From CAVSWN01 sp046728115 (GTDB taxonomy: Bacteria; Acidobacteriota; Vicinamibacteria; Vicinamibacterales; CAVVIG01), in NCBI GenBank assembly GCA_046728115.1, contig JBKPDW010000341.1, positions 1 through 36,832 on the forward strand: 36,832 nucleotides of DNA, given 5' to 3'. Positions 24,323 to 31,914 of the stretch are shown here, piece by piece. Positions within the stretch are counted from its first letter, which is position 1. The number at the start of each line of letters is the position of its first letter. Under the pieces are notes generated by a model that did not search any database, was not told the DNA's origin, and worked only from the letters and a program-made list of their open reading frames with translations. The position numbers and the translations under genes were made by a program.

Positions 24323-26746
24323 TTGAATCGCGTGGGCCGAACCCGCGCCGCAGCCCTCGCGCTTGCCTCGGTGGCATGGGCCTCGGGAGGCCAGCCGCCA
24401 GCCGAATCGCCTGCAGGTTTTTCTTCGATCCCAACGCTGATAAACGAGGCGATCGCTCGCCACGAACTGCCCGGCGCCGTTGTCCTCATCGGGCGCGGCG
24501 ACCGAGTCGTGTACCACGCTGCGTTCGGCCAGCGAGCGGTCGAACCCGCAGCGGAACCGATGACCGAAGACACGATCTTCGATCTCGCATCGCTCACCAA
24601 GGTGGTGGCGACGACCACCAGCGTGATGCAGCTGGTCGAATCTGGAAGGATTCAGCTCACCGACCCGGTTGCGCGGTTCATTCCGGAGTTCGCGCGCTAC
24701 CGGAAGGACGGCATCACGATCAGGCATCTGCTGACGCACACGTCCGGCCTGCGGCCCGATCTGGAGCTCGAAGCGGAGTTCAGCGGGGCGGAGGAAGCGA
24801 TCCGTCGGGCGACGGAGGAAATTCCCGTCGCGCCCGCCGGAGAACGGCTGATTTACAGCGACATCAATTTCTTCCTGCTCGGCGACATTGTCCGCCGCGC
24901 GAGCGGCGACAGGCTGGATCGGTATGCGGCGCGCCACATCTTCGAGCCGCTCGGGATGAAAGAGACGATGTTTCTGCCGCCCGAGTCGATGCGGGGCCGC
25001 ATCGCGCCAACTGAGCGGTGCCGCGAACGGGCCTGGCCGTGTGGCGCGGCGGATACGCCGTTTCTTCGCGGCGTCGTTCACGATCCGACCGCCCGCCGCA
25101 TGGACGGCGTGGCAGGCCATGCAGGGCTCTTCAGTACGGCGGCCGACCTGGCTTTGTTCTGCAGGATGCTGCTCGACAACGGACGTCTTGGCGATGTTCG
25201 GATTCTGTCGCCGGCAACGGTTGCGCGGATGACGGCTCCCTCGACGCCCGAAGGCATGCGTGATGTGCGGGGTCTTGGCTGGGACATCGACTCGTCGTTC
25301 TCCTCGAATCGCGGCGAGTTGTTTCCCGCCGGGTCGTACGGGCACACGGGATTCACCGGCACGTCGCTGTGGCTGGATCCCCACACGAAGAGCTATGTGG
25401 TGTTTCTATCGAACCGCGTTCACCCTGATGGGAAGGGCGACGTGTCGCCGCTGCGCGGGAAGGTGGCGACAGTGGCTGCGGCGGCGCTGATGTCGCCGGC
25501 CGATCTGGCGTCGGGTGCACAGGTGGCGCGAACCTTCCCGGTTCGGGAGATTGGCGGCCCTGAAAGGGCGGCCCTGCGGGCAGCCGGGCAAACCGTTCAG
25601 ATAGGCGGTCAACGCGAGCCGGTGCTGACGGGCATCGACGTGCTGGCGTCCGAAGGCTTCGCGCGCCTCAGAGGCAAGCGCGTTGCCCTCTTGACGAATC
25701 ACACAGGACGCGCTCGCGACGGCGTCGCCACCATCGATCTCCTTGCCCATGCCAACGGCGTCACGCTGGTTGCGCTGCTCAGTCCCGAGCACGGGATCCG
25801 TGGAGTTCTCGACGACAGAGTCGCCTCATCTCGGGACGAAGCGACCGGCCTGCCGATCCATTCGCTCTACGGCGAGACGCAGCGGCCCACCGATGCGGTG
25901 TTGGCCGGCATCGATGCGGTCGTCGTCGATCTGCAGGATATCGGAGCGCGCTTTTACACCTATCCCGCAACGATGGCCTACGTGATGGAGGAGGCCGCAC
26001 GACATAGGCTGGCCGTGATCGTGCTCGATCGACCGAATCCGGTGGATGGCTTCGACGTCGAGGGTCCGTTTCAGGATGCAGGCGCGGTCGGATTGACCGG
26101 ATATCTGCCGATGCCCATCAGGCACGGCCTGACGATCGGCGAGTTGGCGCGTCTGTTCAACGGCGAAAACAAGATTGGCGCCGATCTCACTGTCGTGTCG
26201 ATGCGGCATTGGAGCCGCGACGACTGGTTCGACGCCACCGGCCTGGCGTGGGTCAATCCATCGCCGAACATGCGCAATATGGTGGCGGCGGCACTCTATC
26301 CGGGCATCGGCGCGATCGAAGGGACGAACATTTCCGTGGGGCGTGGAACGGACACGCCATTCGAGCAGATTGGAGCGCCCTGGATCGACGCCGTCGGGCT
26401 GGCCGGGATATTGAACGCGCGCGCGATCCCCGGCGTCCGGTTCTATCCGGTCGAGTTCACGCCGGCGGCTGGCACGAAGCTTGGCGGTCAGGTCTGCCGC
26501 GGCGTCTTCGTGATCGTCACCGATCGCGATCGCTTGCGCCCCGTACGCGTTGGCGTCGAGATCGCATCGGCGCTGTCGAAGCTGTACGGCCAGCAGTTCA
26601 AGCTGGAGGATGCGGCATCGCTCCTCGGGTCGAAGGGTGCGATCGGAAGAATCCGCCGCGGTGAGGATCCTGCGGCGATCGCCGCCTCGTGGGCGGCAGA
26701 CGAGGCGAGGTGGCGACTGACGCGGGCCAAATACCTGCTGTACTGA
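24323..26746 (+). CDS. fusion of beta-lactamase-fold serine hydrolase and NamZ/DUF1343 exo-muramidase
   Basis: 807 residues; TTG start at 24323, with GTG 24332 as an alternative. Signal-like N-terminus (ALALASVAWASGG). Residues 35-395 form a serine beta-lactamase/esterase domain: S90-L-T-K93, Y178-S-D180 in place of YxN, and H341-T-G343. Residues 435-807 form a DUF1343/NamZ domain (RVALLTNHTGRARDG, LLSPEHGIRG, LQDIGARFYTYPATM, LDRPNPVDG, NPSPNMRN and IGAIEGTNISVGRGTDTPFE). Known: in Bacillus subtilis, NamZ releases terminal MurNAc from cell-wall fragments, and its operon neighbour AmiE, a beta-lactamase-fold amidase, removes the peptide. Inference: this single chain combines both steps for muropeptide salvage. 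Divergent from the TPR gene with a 50-bp gap that includes a TATATATT stretch but no clear promoter. Bordered downstream by an 8-bp tandem repeat. Confidence 0.88.
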   Translation: MNRVGRTRAAALALASVAWASGGQPPAESPAGFSSIPTLINEAIARHELPGAVVLIGRGDRVVYHAAFGQRAVEPAAEPMTEDTIFDLASLTKVVATTTSVMQLVESGRIQLTDPVARFIPEFARYRKDGITIRHLLTHTSGLRPDLELEAEFSGAEEAIRRATEEIPVAPAGERLIYSDINFFLLGDIVRRASGDRLDRYAARHIFEPLGMKETMFLPPESMRGRIAPTERCRERAWPCGAADTPFLRGVVHDPTARRMDGVAGHAGLFSTAADLALFCRMLLDNGRLGDVRILSPATVARMTAPSTPEGMRDVRGLGWDIDSSFSSNRGELFPAGSYGHTGFTGTSLWLDPHTKSYVVFLSNRVHPDGKGDVSPLRGKVATVAAAALMSPADLASGAQVARTFPVREIGGPERAALRAAGQTVQIGGQREPVLTGIDVLASEGFARLRGKRVALLTNHTGRARDGVATIDLLAHANGVTLVALLSPEHGIRGVLDDRVASSRDEATGLPIHSLYGETQRPTDAVLAGIDAVVVDLQDIGARFYTYPATMAYVMEEAARHRLAVIVLDRPNPVDGFDVEGPFQDAGAVGLTGYLPMPIRHGLTIGELARLFNGENKIGADLTVVSMRHWSRDDWFDATGLAWVNPSPNMRNMVAAALYPGIGAIEGTNISVGRGTDTPFEQIGAPWIDAVGLAGILNARAIPGVRFYPVEFTPAAGTKLGGQVCRGVFVIVTDRDRLRPVRVGVEIASALSKLYGQQFKLEDAASLLGSKGAIGRIRRGEDPAAIAASWAADEARWRLTRAKYLLY

Positions 26747-26753
26747 CGCAATC

Positions 26754-26811
26754 GATCCTCACATCCTCACATTCCCACATCCTCACATCCTCACATCCTC
26801 ACATCCCCAAA
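26754..26811. repeat. 8-bp tandem repeat between convergent genes
   Basis: The unit TCACATCC is repeated about seven times with a few changes (TCACATTC, CCACATCC, TCACATCCCC). It fills the gap between the muramidase fusion and the DUF420 gene. Imperfect continuation runs to about 26825 (aaatccgaagtacccaattc). There are no spacers and no gene. Confidence 0.9.
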
Positions 26812-26826
26812 TCCGAAGTACCCAAT

Positions 26827-27252
26827 TCACATGATCCACCCTGGCTGGTACAACAAGACGTAAACGAGCACGCCTGTTACCGACACGTACATCCAGATCG
26901 GAAACGTCCAGCGCGCAATGCGGCGGTGCTGCACGAAACGGCGTTTGAGCCCGCGCGACAGCGTGACGAGAGCCATCGGCAGCACGACTGCCGCAAGCGT
27001 CACGTGCGTGATGAGGATGGTGAAATAGACTGGCCGAACCAGTCCGTGGCGAGTGAACGGGACCGATCCAACCTGCGCGTGATAAACCAGATAAGAGACG
27101 AGAAACAGCGACGAGGTGACGAACGCGGCGATCATGCAGCGGCGATGCTGCTCGATGCGGCGCGCGCGAATGAGCATGTAACCGATGAGCAGCAACACGC
27201 CCGACAACGCATTGAGCGTCGCGTTGACAGCCGGCAGATCGTGCACCGTCAC
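26827..27252 (-). CDS. DUF420 membrane protein, CtaM-like oxidase assembly factor
   Basis: 141 residues with four predicted membrane helices: LNALSGVLLLIGYMLI, RRCMIAAFVTSSLFLVSYLV, VYFTILITHVTLAAVVLPMA and TFPIWMYVSVTGVLVYVLLY. The conserved pattern of DUF420 is present: NA.LN near the N-terminus, RR.EQHRR, and a late RRIARWT.P.W.YVS.TGV.VY. Known: the family includes CtaM of Bacillus and Staphylococcus, needed for assembly of aa3-type terminal oxidases. The GTG start at 27252 overlaps the ctaB stop (GTGA), so translation is coupled. Its place behind ctaA and ctaB supports the role. Confidence 0.85.
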   Translation of the reverse strand: MTVHDLPAVNATLNALSGVLLLIGYMLIRARRIEQHRRCMIAAFVTSSLFLVSYLVYHAQVGSVPFTRHGLVRPVYFTILITHVTLAAVVLPMALVTLSRGLKRRFVQHRRIARWTFPIWMYVSVTGVLVYVLLYQPGWIM

Positions 27253-28157
27253 AGCCGGTCGACGATCAGAGAAATCCAGATGAGAGGCAAGTAGACGATC
27301 GAGGCGAAGAACAGCAGTCGGGCCGACCGGTCGTCGCGCGCGCGCGCGAATTGCCTTGCCAGCACGGCCATGCCGATGCCGAGCACCAGCGCTACCGCGA
27401 TATAGATCGAGCCGGAGATGCCAAGCACCGCCGGCGCCAGGCTGACCGGGACGAGCGCGGCGGAGTACGCCAGCGCATGGCGACCGACACGCCGTCCTTC
27501 TTTATCCACGACCGAGAGCATAGGGAATCGCGCCGTCGCGTAATCGTCGCGGTAGAGCCACGAAATCGCCATGAAGTGCGGAATCTGCCATACGAACACG
27601 AGTGCGAACAACGCCAGGCCGCCTGCTCCGATCGAGCCGTGCGAGGCTGCCCAACCAATCACTGGAGGGAGCGCACCGGGGATGGCGCCAACGAGCGTGG
27701 CAAACGGCGTTTTGCGTTTCAGCGGCGTGTAGAGCATCAAGTACACGGTAATCGTCGCGAGCGCCAGTGCGGCGGACAGGAGATTTGCGCGCGCGCCGAG
27801 CAGCAGGAGACCGGCCACTGACAAGCCGACTCCGAAGGTGGCGGCGTCGGCCGGCGATACGCGTCCGTCAGGAAGGGGTCGCCAGCGCGTGCGGCGCATC
27901 AACGCGTCCACGTCCCGCTCGAACACTTGATTCAGGGCGGCGGCGCCTCCTGCGACCAACGCGGTACCGACCACCGCTGCCGCCATTGCCGTCGGATCGA
28001 CGCGTCCCGACGTGCCGAGATAGTAGCCGGCCGCGCTGGAGGCAACGACGAGGCCGTTCAGTCGGGGTTTGCTCAGCGCGAGGTAATCGCCGAGACGCGA
28101 GGTCGACGTCGTCTCCTGGGCGATGGTGTCGGCGGCCGCAGCACGCGAATCTTTCAT
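27249..28157 (-). CDS. ctaB: protoheme IX farnesyltransferase (heme O synthase)
   Basis: 302 residues. It transfers a farnesyl group from farnesyl diphosphate to heme B to give heme O in the cytoplasmic membrane. The UbiA-type prenyltransferase signatures are visible: NQVFERDVDALMRRTRWRPL (N-x3-D-x3-D) and YRDDYATARFPML, with LSKPR near the N-terminus. About nine hydrophobic helices are apparent. The start ATG overlaps the ctaA stop (ATGA), and its own stop overlaps the DUF420 start. A longer frame runs upstream to 28925 but is the out-of-frame shadow of ctaA. Length matches the usual 290-310 residues. Confidence 0.95.
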   Translation of the reverse strand: MKDSRAAAADTIAQETTSTSRLGDYLALSKPRLNGLVVASSAAGYYLGTSGRVDPTAMAAAVVGTALVAGGAAALNQVFERDVDALMRRTRWRPLPDGRVSPADAATFGVGLSVAGLLLLGARANLLSAALALATITVYLMLYTPLKRKTPFATLVGAIPGALPPVIGWAASHGSIGAGGLALFALVFVWQIPHFMAISWLYRDDYATARFPMLSVVDKEGRRVGRHALAYSAALVPVSLAPAVLGISGSIYIAVALVLGIGMAVLARQFARARDDRSARLLFFASIVYLPLIWISLIVDRL

Positions 28158-29191
28158 ACCGAACCGCCGCTGCCATTGCGGAGTGCGGATTGCGAACCGC
28201 GAAATGACTGCGGAATCTCCGCCTGGATCCGCATTCCGGACTCCGCACGGCGCTGGCTGGATTCCCAATCCGCATGCCCCGCTCCGCGTTCCGCCCTTCG
28301 GATCTGCGTGCGCCACGTTCGGAGCGTCACGATCAGCGAGGTCGTCAACACCAGTGCGCCGCAGACCACGTGGAAGCTGTTGACCAACGGATCGCGTTGG
28401 CTCAGGACGGTAGCCGCCCCAAGCGCGATTTGGACGAGCACGAGCCCGACCAGGAGCATCGCTGGCCGCATCAGTTCCCGTTGGGCGCCGTGATGAGTCC
28501 TGATTCGCGTGAAGACGGTCAGTATCGCAGCCGTCACCGTCAGCGCGCCGAACCGGTGGGCGAAATGCACGGCGATCTTCGGATCCCAGTGATCCGGCAC
28601 CACGTGACCGAACATCCATGGAAAGTCGGGAATTGCCAGGCCCGCGCCCGTGTGCCGCATCGCTGCGCCGATCAGAATCTGCGCGAATATCAGCGCCGTT
28701 GCCGCCGTTGCCAGGTGTCGGAGGGATGCGTCGTCCTCGATGGCCGAGTATCCAGAAATCCACCCCGGGGAGGTGAACAGCGCGATCGCCACGGTGAGGC
28801 AGAAAAAGATCTCGGCCAGGGCCGCATGGGCCGTTGACACGGCGGGCGGCAGGAAAAACAGCACCGTGAGCCCGCCGAGCACACCCTGAGCGATTACGGC
28901 CGCGAGCGCTGCAACACCGAGCCACCGCAGCCAGCCCCGCCCTTCAGATGCCCACAGCCAGACCGCCAGGAGGATCGTGAGAAATCCGACGCTCGACGCA
29001 ATCAGCCGATGACCATGCTCGTAGAAAATGTTCGCGACCCACATCGACGGTGGGAAGGTGAACATGCTCCACCCGTAGCTCGTCGGCCAGTCGGGCACCG
29101 ACAGACCTGCATCGTGACTGGTGACAAGACTTCCTGCCAGGATCAGAAGGAGTGTGCAGGCGGCCAGGAACTGCGAAAAGCGATGAAGCAT
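28154..29191 (-). CDS. ctaA: heme A synthase
   Basis: 345 residues, about eight membrane helices in two four-helix halves. Converts heme O to heme A for cytochrome oxidase. The conserved His residues are present: EHGHRLIAS and STAHAALAE in the first half, HFAHRFGAL and NSFHVVCGAL in the second. The N-terminal SLVTSHDAGLSVPDWP loop is typical of the family. The last about 50 residues (after TLRTWRTQIRR) are not family-like: they are rich in Ser, Arg and Gly (SQRRAESGMRIQAEI, SQSALRNGSGG) and are encoded by a short-period repeat (28165-28307). The start at 29191 has no Shine-Dalgarno and follows another repeat. Overlaps ctaB by ATGA. Confidence 0.92.
   Translation of the reverse strand: MLHRFSQFLAACTLLLILAGSLVTSHDAGLSVPDWPTSYGWSMFTFPPSMWVANIFYEHGHRLIASSVGFLTILLAVWLWASEGRGWLRWLGVAALAAVIAQGVLGGLTVLFFLPPAVSTAHAALAEIFFCLTVAIALFTSPGWISGYSAIEDDASLRHLATAATALIFAQILIGAAMRHTGAGLAIPDFPWMFGHVVPDHWDPKIAVHFAHRFGALTVTAAILTVFTRIRTHHGAQRELMRPAMLLVGLVLVQIALGAATVLSQRDPLVNSFHVVCGALVLTTSLIVTLRTWRTQIRRAERGAGHADWESSQRRAESGMRIQAEIPQSFRGSQSALRNGSGGSV
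28165..28307. repeat. short-period GCGGAAT/GCGGATT repeat inside the 3' end of ctaA
   Basis: On the plus strand, GCGGAGTGCGGATTGCGAA (about 28175-28193) and GCGGAAT are followed by oppositely oriented ATCCGCATTCCGGACTCCGC, AATCCGCAT and CTCCGCGTTCCGC. The motif period is 7-8 bases and the halves point in opposite directions, giving an imperfect inverted repeat. It is translated as the atypical C-terminal tail of CtaA. Confidence 0.7.
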
Positions 29192-29194
29192 GTA

Positions 29195-29283
29195 AATGGC
29201 CGATGGCTGAATGGCGGATGGCCAAGGGTTTCAATGATCGATAGGATGACCATCAACCATGTGCCATCAGCCATCAGCCATCC
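29195..29283. repeat. short-period ATGGCTG/CAGCCAT inverted repeat upstream of ctaA
   Basis: The left arm holds ATGGCCGATGGCTGAATGGC and GGATGGCC (29195-29223). The right arm holds ACCATGTGCCATCAGCCATC, AGCCATCC (about 29257-29283). The two are imperfect reverse complements with a period of about 7-10 bases, separated by a 30-base centre. It fills the 106-bp gap between the cupredoxin-like gene and ctaA and ends four bases before the ctaA start codon. Confidence 0.8.
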
Positions 29284-29297
29284 GCGATGGACTGGCG

Positions 29298-30107
29298 TCA
29301 GTTGGTCGTTACCGCCGGCGCCTTGAATGTGAAGTTGACTTCCTTGCTCTCTTTCTGGCCGACCGTCACGCTCTGCGTCATCGCGCCGAGCTTCTCGTGC
29401 CAGGCTTCGATCGTGTAGGTACCCGGCGGCAGCGTCTTCAGCTCGAACTTGCCATCCTTGTCGGTCACGGCGTAGTACGGGTGATCGAGGACGCCGACAT
29501 AGGCGTTCATCCAGCCGTGCACGTCGCACTTGAACGGCACCATCACTTCCTTCGCCGTGAACACGTGCTTGGTCTTCATGCCCTGGATCGGCTGGCCGGT
29601 GTTGAACTCCGCATTGCCCTTTGGCAGCGCGTGGATGTTGTGCAGCGTCGGATCGCTGTTGACGATCTCCAGCTCCTGGCCGACGCGCATGCCGAACACG
29701 TGGGGATGATAGCGGCACTGCTTCTGATCGATTTGCGCCGTGCCTGTCGGCGGATCGTAGGCGTAGTTGCCGAGGCCATCCTTCACGTAGACGAACACGT
29801 TCTCGAGCGACTTGCCATCAGCGCCGACCATGTAGGTTTCCTGGAATTGCGGGTCCTTGTTCTCCTTGACGCAGACGGGATCGGCATTCATCTTGATTGG
29901 TTCGTTTTTCGGCGCGACACCGTCGAGCGTCACCTTGCCGGTCACGCCACCGGCTGTCGCGGGATCGACCTTCTCACCGCCGCCTGCGGCCGGGGCCGCC
30001 GCGGGCGCTCCCGTGCTCGACGTCTGGTTGCCGCCACCGCCGCACGCAGCGACCGATGCTGCGAGCGCCACTCCAAGGATACCGACCCACGCTTCTCGTA
30101 CGCGCAT
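29298..30107 (-). CDS. cupredoxin-like lipoprotein with carboxypeptidase-regulatory-like tail
   Basis: 269 residues. Lipoprotein signal with Cys22 (ALAASVAAC), then a Gly/Ala-rich linker. A plastocyanin-like fold spans about residues 55-205 with plausible type 1 copper ligands: His156 or His159 (TLHNIH), Cys194, His197 and Met200 (KCDVHGWM). The last 65 residues (VTDKDGKFELKTLPPGTYTI) resemble a carboxypeptidase-regulatory strand pair. ATG 30107 is fixed by AGGAG six bases upstream; the longer reading from 30146 puts extra residues before the signal. Inference: periplasmic electron carrier to the oxidase assembled by the ctaA/ctaB/DUF420 products. It lies 51 bp after the M23 gene, probably one operon. 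Confidence 0.85.
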   Translation of the reverse strand: MRVREAWVGILGVALAASVAACGGGGNQTSSTGAPAAAPAAGGGEKVDPATAGGVTGKVTLDGVAPKNEPIKMNADPVCVKENKDPQFQETYMVGADGKSLENVFVYVKDGLGNYAYDPPTGTAQIDQKQCRYHPHVFGMRVGQELEIVNSDPTLHNIHALPKGNAEFNTGQPIQGMKTKHVFTAKEVMVPFKCDVHGWMNAYVGVLDHPYYAVTDKDGKFELKTLPPGTYTIEAWHEKLGAMTQSVTVGQKESKEVNFTFKAPAVTTN

Positions 30108-30113
30108 TGAACA

Positions 30114-30118
30114 CTCCT
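30114..30118 (-). promoter_or_regulatory. ribosome binding site that decides the start at 30107
   Basis: AGGAG on the minus strand, six bases before ATG 30107. It places the start directly before the lipoprotein signal and rules out the 13-codon longer reading. Confidence 0.8.
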
Positions 30119-30158
30119 GCTTAGAAAGTCTGCACACGCCGAACAATAACTGTCTATT

Positions 30159-31541
30159 CTACCTTGCTTCATCCACCTTGCGCTGGATCCGGTCGGTAAT
30201 CCAATGCGGGTCCCACCATTCGACGGGATTGACCATCCGTCCGCCGACGAGCATCGTGAAATGGAGGTGATCGCCGCCGGCAAGACCGGTCATGCCGCTG
30301 CGGCCGATCGTCTGACCGCACGTCACTTTGTCTCCGACCTTCACGTCGAACGACGACAAGTGTCCATACAGGGACTGCACGCCCATCCCGTGATCGATGA
30401 TGATGCAGTTCCCGTAGATGCCGAGCCAGCTGGCGTTCAACACGGTCCCGGCGTTCGCCGCCACGACACCGACGCGGCTCGTCACCGCGAGATCGAACCC
30501 GAGATGGACCTGATGGTCCACCTCTTTGCCCTTGTAGACGTATGTCCGCTGATCCGCGAAACGCGCTTCGACCTGCGAGTTGCCCAGCTGCACGAAGGGC
30601 CCCTCCCACAACCGTTGTGGTGCGCTCTGCGCCGCGAACGCCGCGATCTGGTCGGTGTTTATCCGCCGCAATTCGCCGTTGATTTTCAGGAACGCCGGTA
30701 GCATGTCGCCGCCGGTTGGCGGCGTCATTTTCAACTCCGGCGCATGCTCGAGGATCTCGGGCACGACTCGATCGATGAACTTGTCGTCGAGCTCGATGCG
30801 GCTTTTCTTGAACGGCTTCTCGAACACGTTGTCGACGAAGGACGCCTTCGTCTCGTTGCCCGCCTCGTCGCGTGCAAAGGCCTGGATTCGTGTGTTGAGG
30901 TCCTGGTCGTACAGCAGCGCGAAGAACGCGAGCTTCAAGGAGGGATCGCCGCCCGTGGCGCCGGCGCCCGAAGCCGCGAAGCCGCGATACTCGATATCGC
31001 CGACGCGGACGCCCGACTGCACGTCGGACGGCGTCGCGCGATAGACGACCATCTCCGACCCGCCGTGGTTGATGTGGTGGTGCGTCGATACCACCGCGAG
31101 GCGCGGCGGCTCGAGGCGGATCTGGACGTCCTTCGTGGCCGTCGACGTCAACTGTCGCAGGTTGAGAAACGAGGGCCGCGTGGCGGTGACGACGATACGC
31201 GCCGTGCCCGACTGCAGGTCCGGGACCGACTGCTTTCCAATCGTGCGCGCGATATGGAGGTGCGTCGGATCGGGTTGGGTGACGGTTGCGGTCGGACCGC
31301 CGCCGAGGATGTAGAGCGGAATCGACTTGCCGTTCTGCTCGATGGCGATCGACACCGCGCTGAATCGTCCGTTGGCGGACTCCGCCGTCACCTCGAGCGA
31401 TCCGGCCTGGCCGATCGCGCGATCGGGTTTGGCGATCGTGATCCGCGGGGGCGCACCGCGGCCAGCGACGACGTAGGCGCCGCCCGCAACGAGCGCGAAG
31501 AGCAACAGGAATGCGAGGAGCCATCGGAGCATGGACCCCAT
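30159..31541 (-). CDS. secreted M23 family metallopeptidase (LytM type)
   Basis: 460 residues. Short N-terminal membrane segment (residues 4-24, LRWLLAFLLLFALVAGGAYVV), so anchored or secreted. Residues 30-310 hold Ig-like beta-rich sequence (PPRITIAKPD, GSLEVTAESANGRF and later AFARDEAGNETKASF). The LytM domain spans about 340-445 with zinc ligands His346 and Asp350 (HLGFD) and the HxH motif His425/His427 (GGDHLHFTM); YGHL at 392-395 and NCIIIDHG fit M23B. All ligands are intact, so an active peptidoglycan endopeptidase is expected. Two ATGs (31541, 31532) are possible starts; neither has a convincing Shine-Dalgarno. First gene of the run leading to ctaA. Whether its function is linked to the oxidase genes is unclear. 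Confidence 0.88.
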   Translation of the reverse strand: MGSMLRWLLAFLLLFALVAGGAYVVAGRGAPPRITIAKPDRAIGQAGSLEVTAESANGRFSAVSIAIEQNGKSIPLYILGGGPTATVTQPDPTHLHIARTIGKQSVPDLQSGTARIVVTATRPSFLNLRQLTSTATKDVQIRLEPPRLAVVSTHHHINHGGSEMVVYRATPSDVQSGVRVGDIEYRGFAASGAGATGGDPSLKLAFFALLYDQDLNTRIQAFARDEAGNETKASFVDNVFEKPFKKSRIELDDKFIDRVVPEILEHAPELKMTPPTGGDMLPAFLKINGELRRINTDQIAAFAAQSAPQRLWEGPFVQLGNSQVEARFADQRTYVYKGKEVDHQVHLGFDLAVTSRVGVVAANAGTVLNASWLGIYGNCIIIDHGMGVQSLYGHLSSFDVKVGDKVTCGQTIGRSGMTGLAGGDHLHFTMLVGGRMVNPVEWWDPHWITDRIQRKVDEAR

Positions 31542-31545
31542 GATA

Positions 31546-31562
31546 CAAGTTTGATAAACTTG
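31546..31562. promoter_or_regulatory. short perfect inverted repeat between the M23 gene and the tRNA
   Basis: CAAGTTT and AAACTTG (7-bp arms) surround GAT. It lies in the 40-bp divergent gap between the M23 start and the tRNA. Could be an operator or part of a promoter; AT-rich in a GC-rich region. No confident -35/-10 pair seen. Confidence 0.35.
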
Positions 31563-31581
31563 CGGTTTCGCGTTCTTGCGT

Positions 31582-31656
31582 GGCGGTATCGTCTAGGGGT
31601 CAGGACACGTGGTTCTCAGCCACGGGACCGGGGTTCGAATCCCCGTACCGCTACCA
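31582..31656 (+). tRNA. tRNA-Glu (anticodon CUC)
   Basis: 75 bases including encoded CCA. Acceptor arm GGCGGTA/TACCGCT with a G-U pair at position 1-72, then U8. D-arm region CGTCTAGGGGTCAGGAC is typical of tRNA-Glu. Anticodon stem CGTGG/CCACG is perfect with loop TTCTCAG, so the anticodon is CTC and it reads GAG. T-arm CGGGG TTCGAAT CCCCG is perfect. Terminal ACCA is encoded. Confidence 0.95.
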
Positions 31657-31914
31657 CACGTCGCGTAACCACGATCCCGCTGATTAGGTTAGGTTAGAGA
31701 ACTTCACGCGGTCGGCGAATTCGGACACACCATCATCCTTACTCGGCGTCCACACAATTCGTCCTCGAGCAGAAGCATGAGCGCTTGCCGCGTCAGTGGT
31801 GTTTGTCGACGCAGAAGTTCGCGCCATCCGTCCAAACGGCTGCGCAGATCGCGCTAAAGGCTCGAAACGTCATCAGCAACCTTGAGATCGAGACGGGAGA
31901 TTCCATCCTGCTTA
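31657..31914. other. 258-bp intergenic stretch without recognised feature
   Basis: I see no convincing gene, terminator or repeat between the tRNA and the stop of the minus-strand HTH/TPR gene. Short open frames exist on both strands but none has a family-like sequence or start signal. No copy of the tRNA 3' end is present, so there is no sign of an integrated element. Confidence 0.5.

Noticed and set aside
24273..24434. Longer reading of the TPR gene from 24434
   Set aside because: Would overlap the divergent fusion gene and put 54 non-signal residues before a clear signal peptide with its own ribosome binding site at 24278-24284.
26754..26811. Possible CRISPR array
   Set aside because: The repeat unit is 8 bases and contiguous; no spacers of 30-40 bases and no cas genes in the window.
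28158..28925. Upstream extension of the ctaB frame to 28925
   Set aside because: The first 250 codons are the out-of-frame reading of ctaA. CtaB-like sequence begins only after ATG 28157.
31582..31914. Possible integration site of a mobile element at the tRNA
   Set aside because: There is no integrase and no second copy of the tRNA 3' end in the window.
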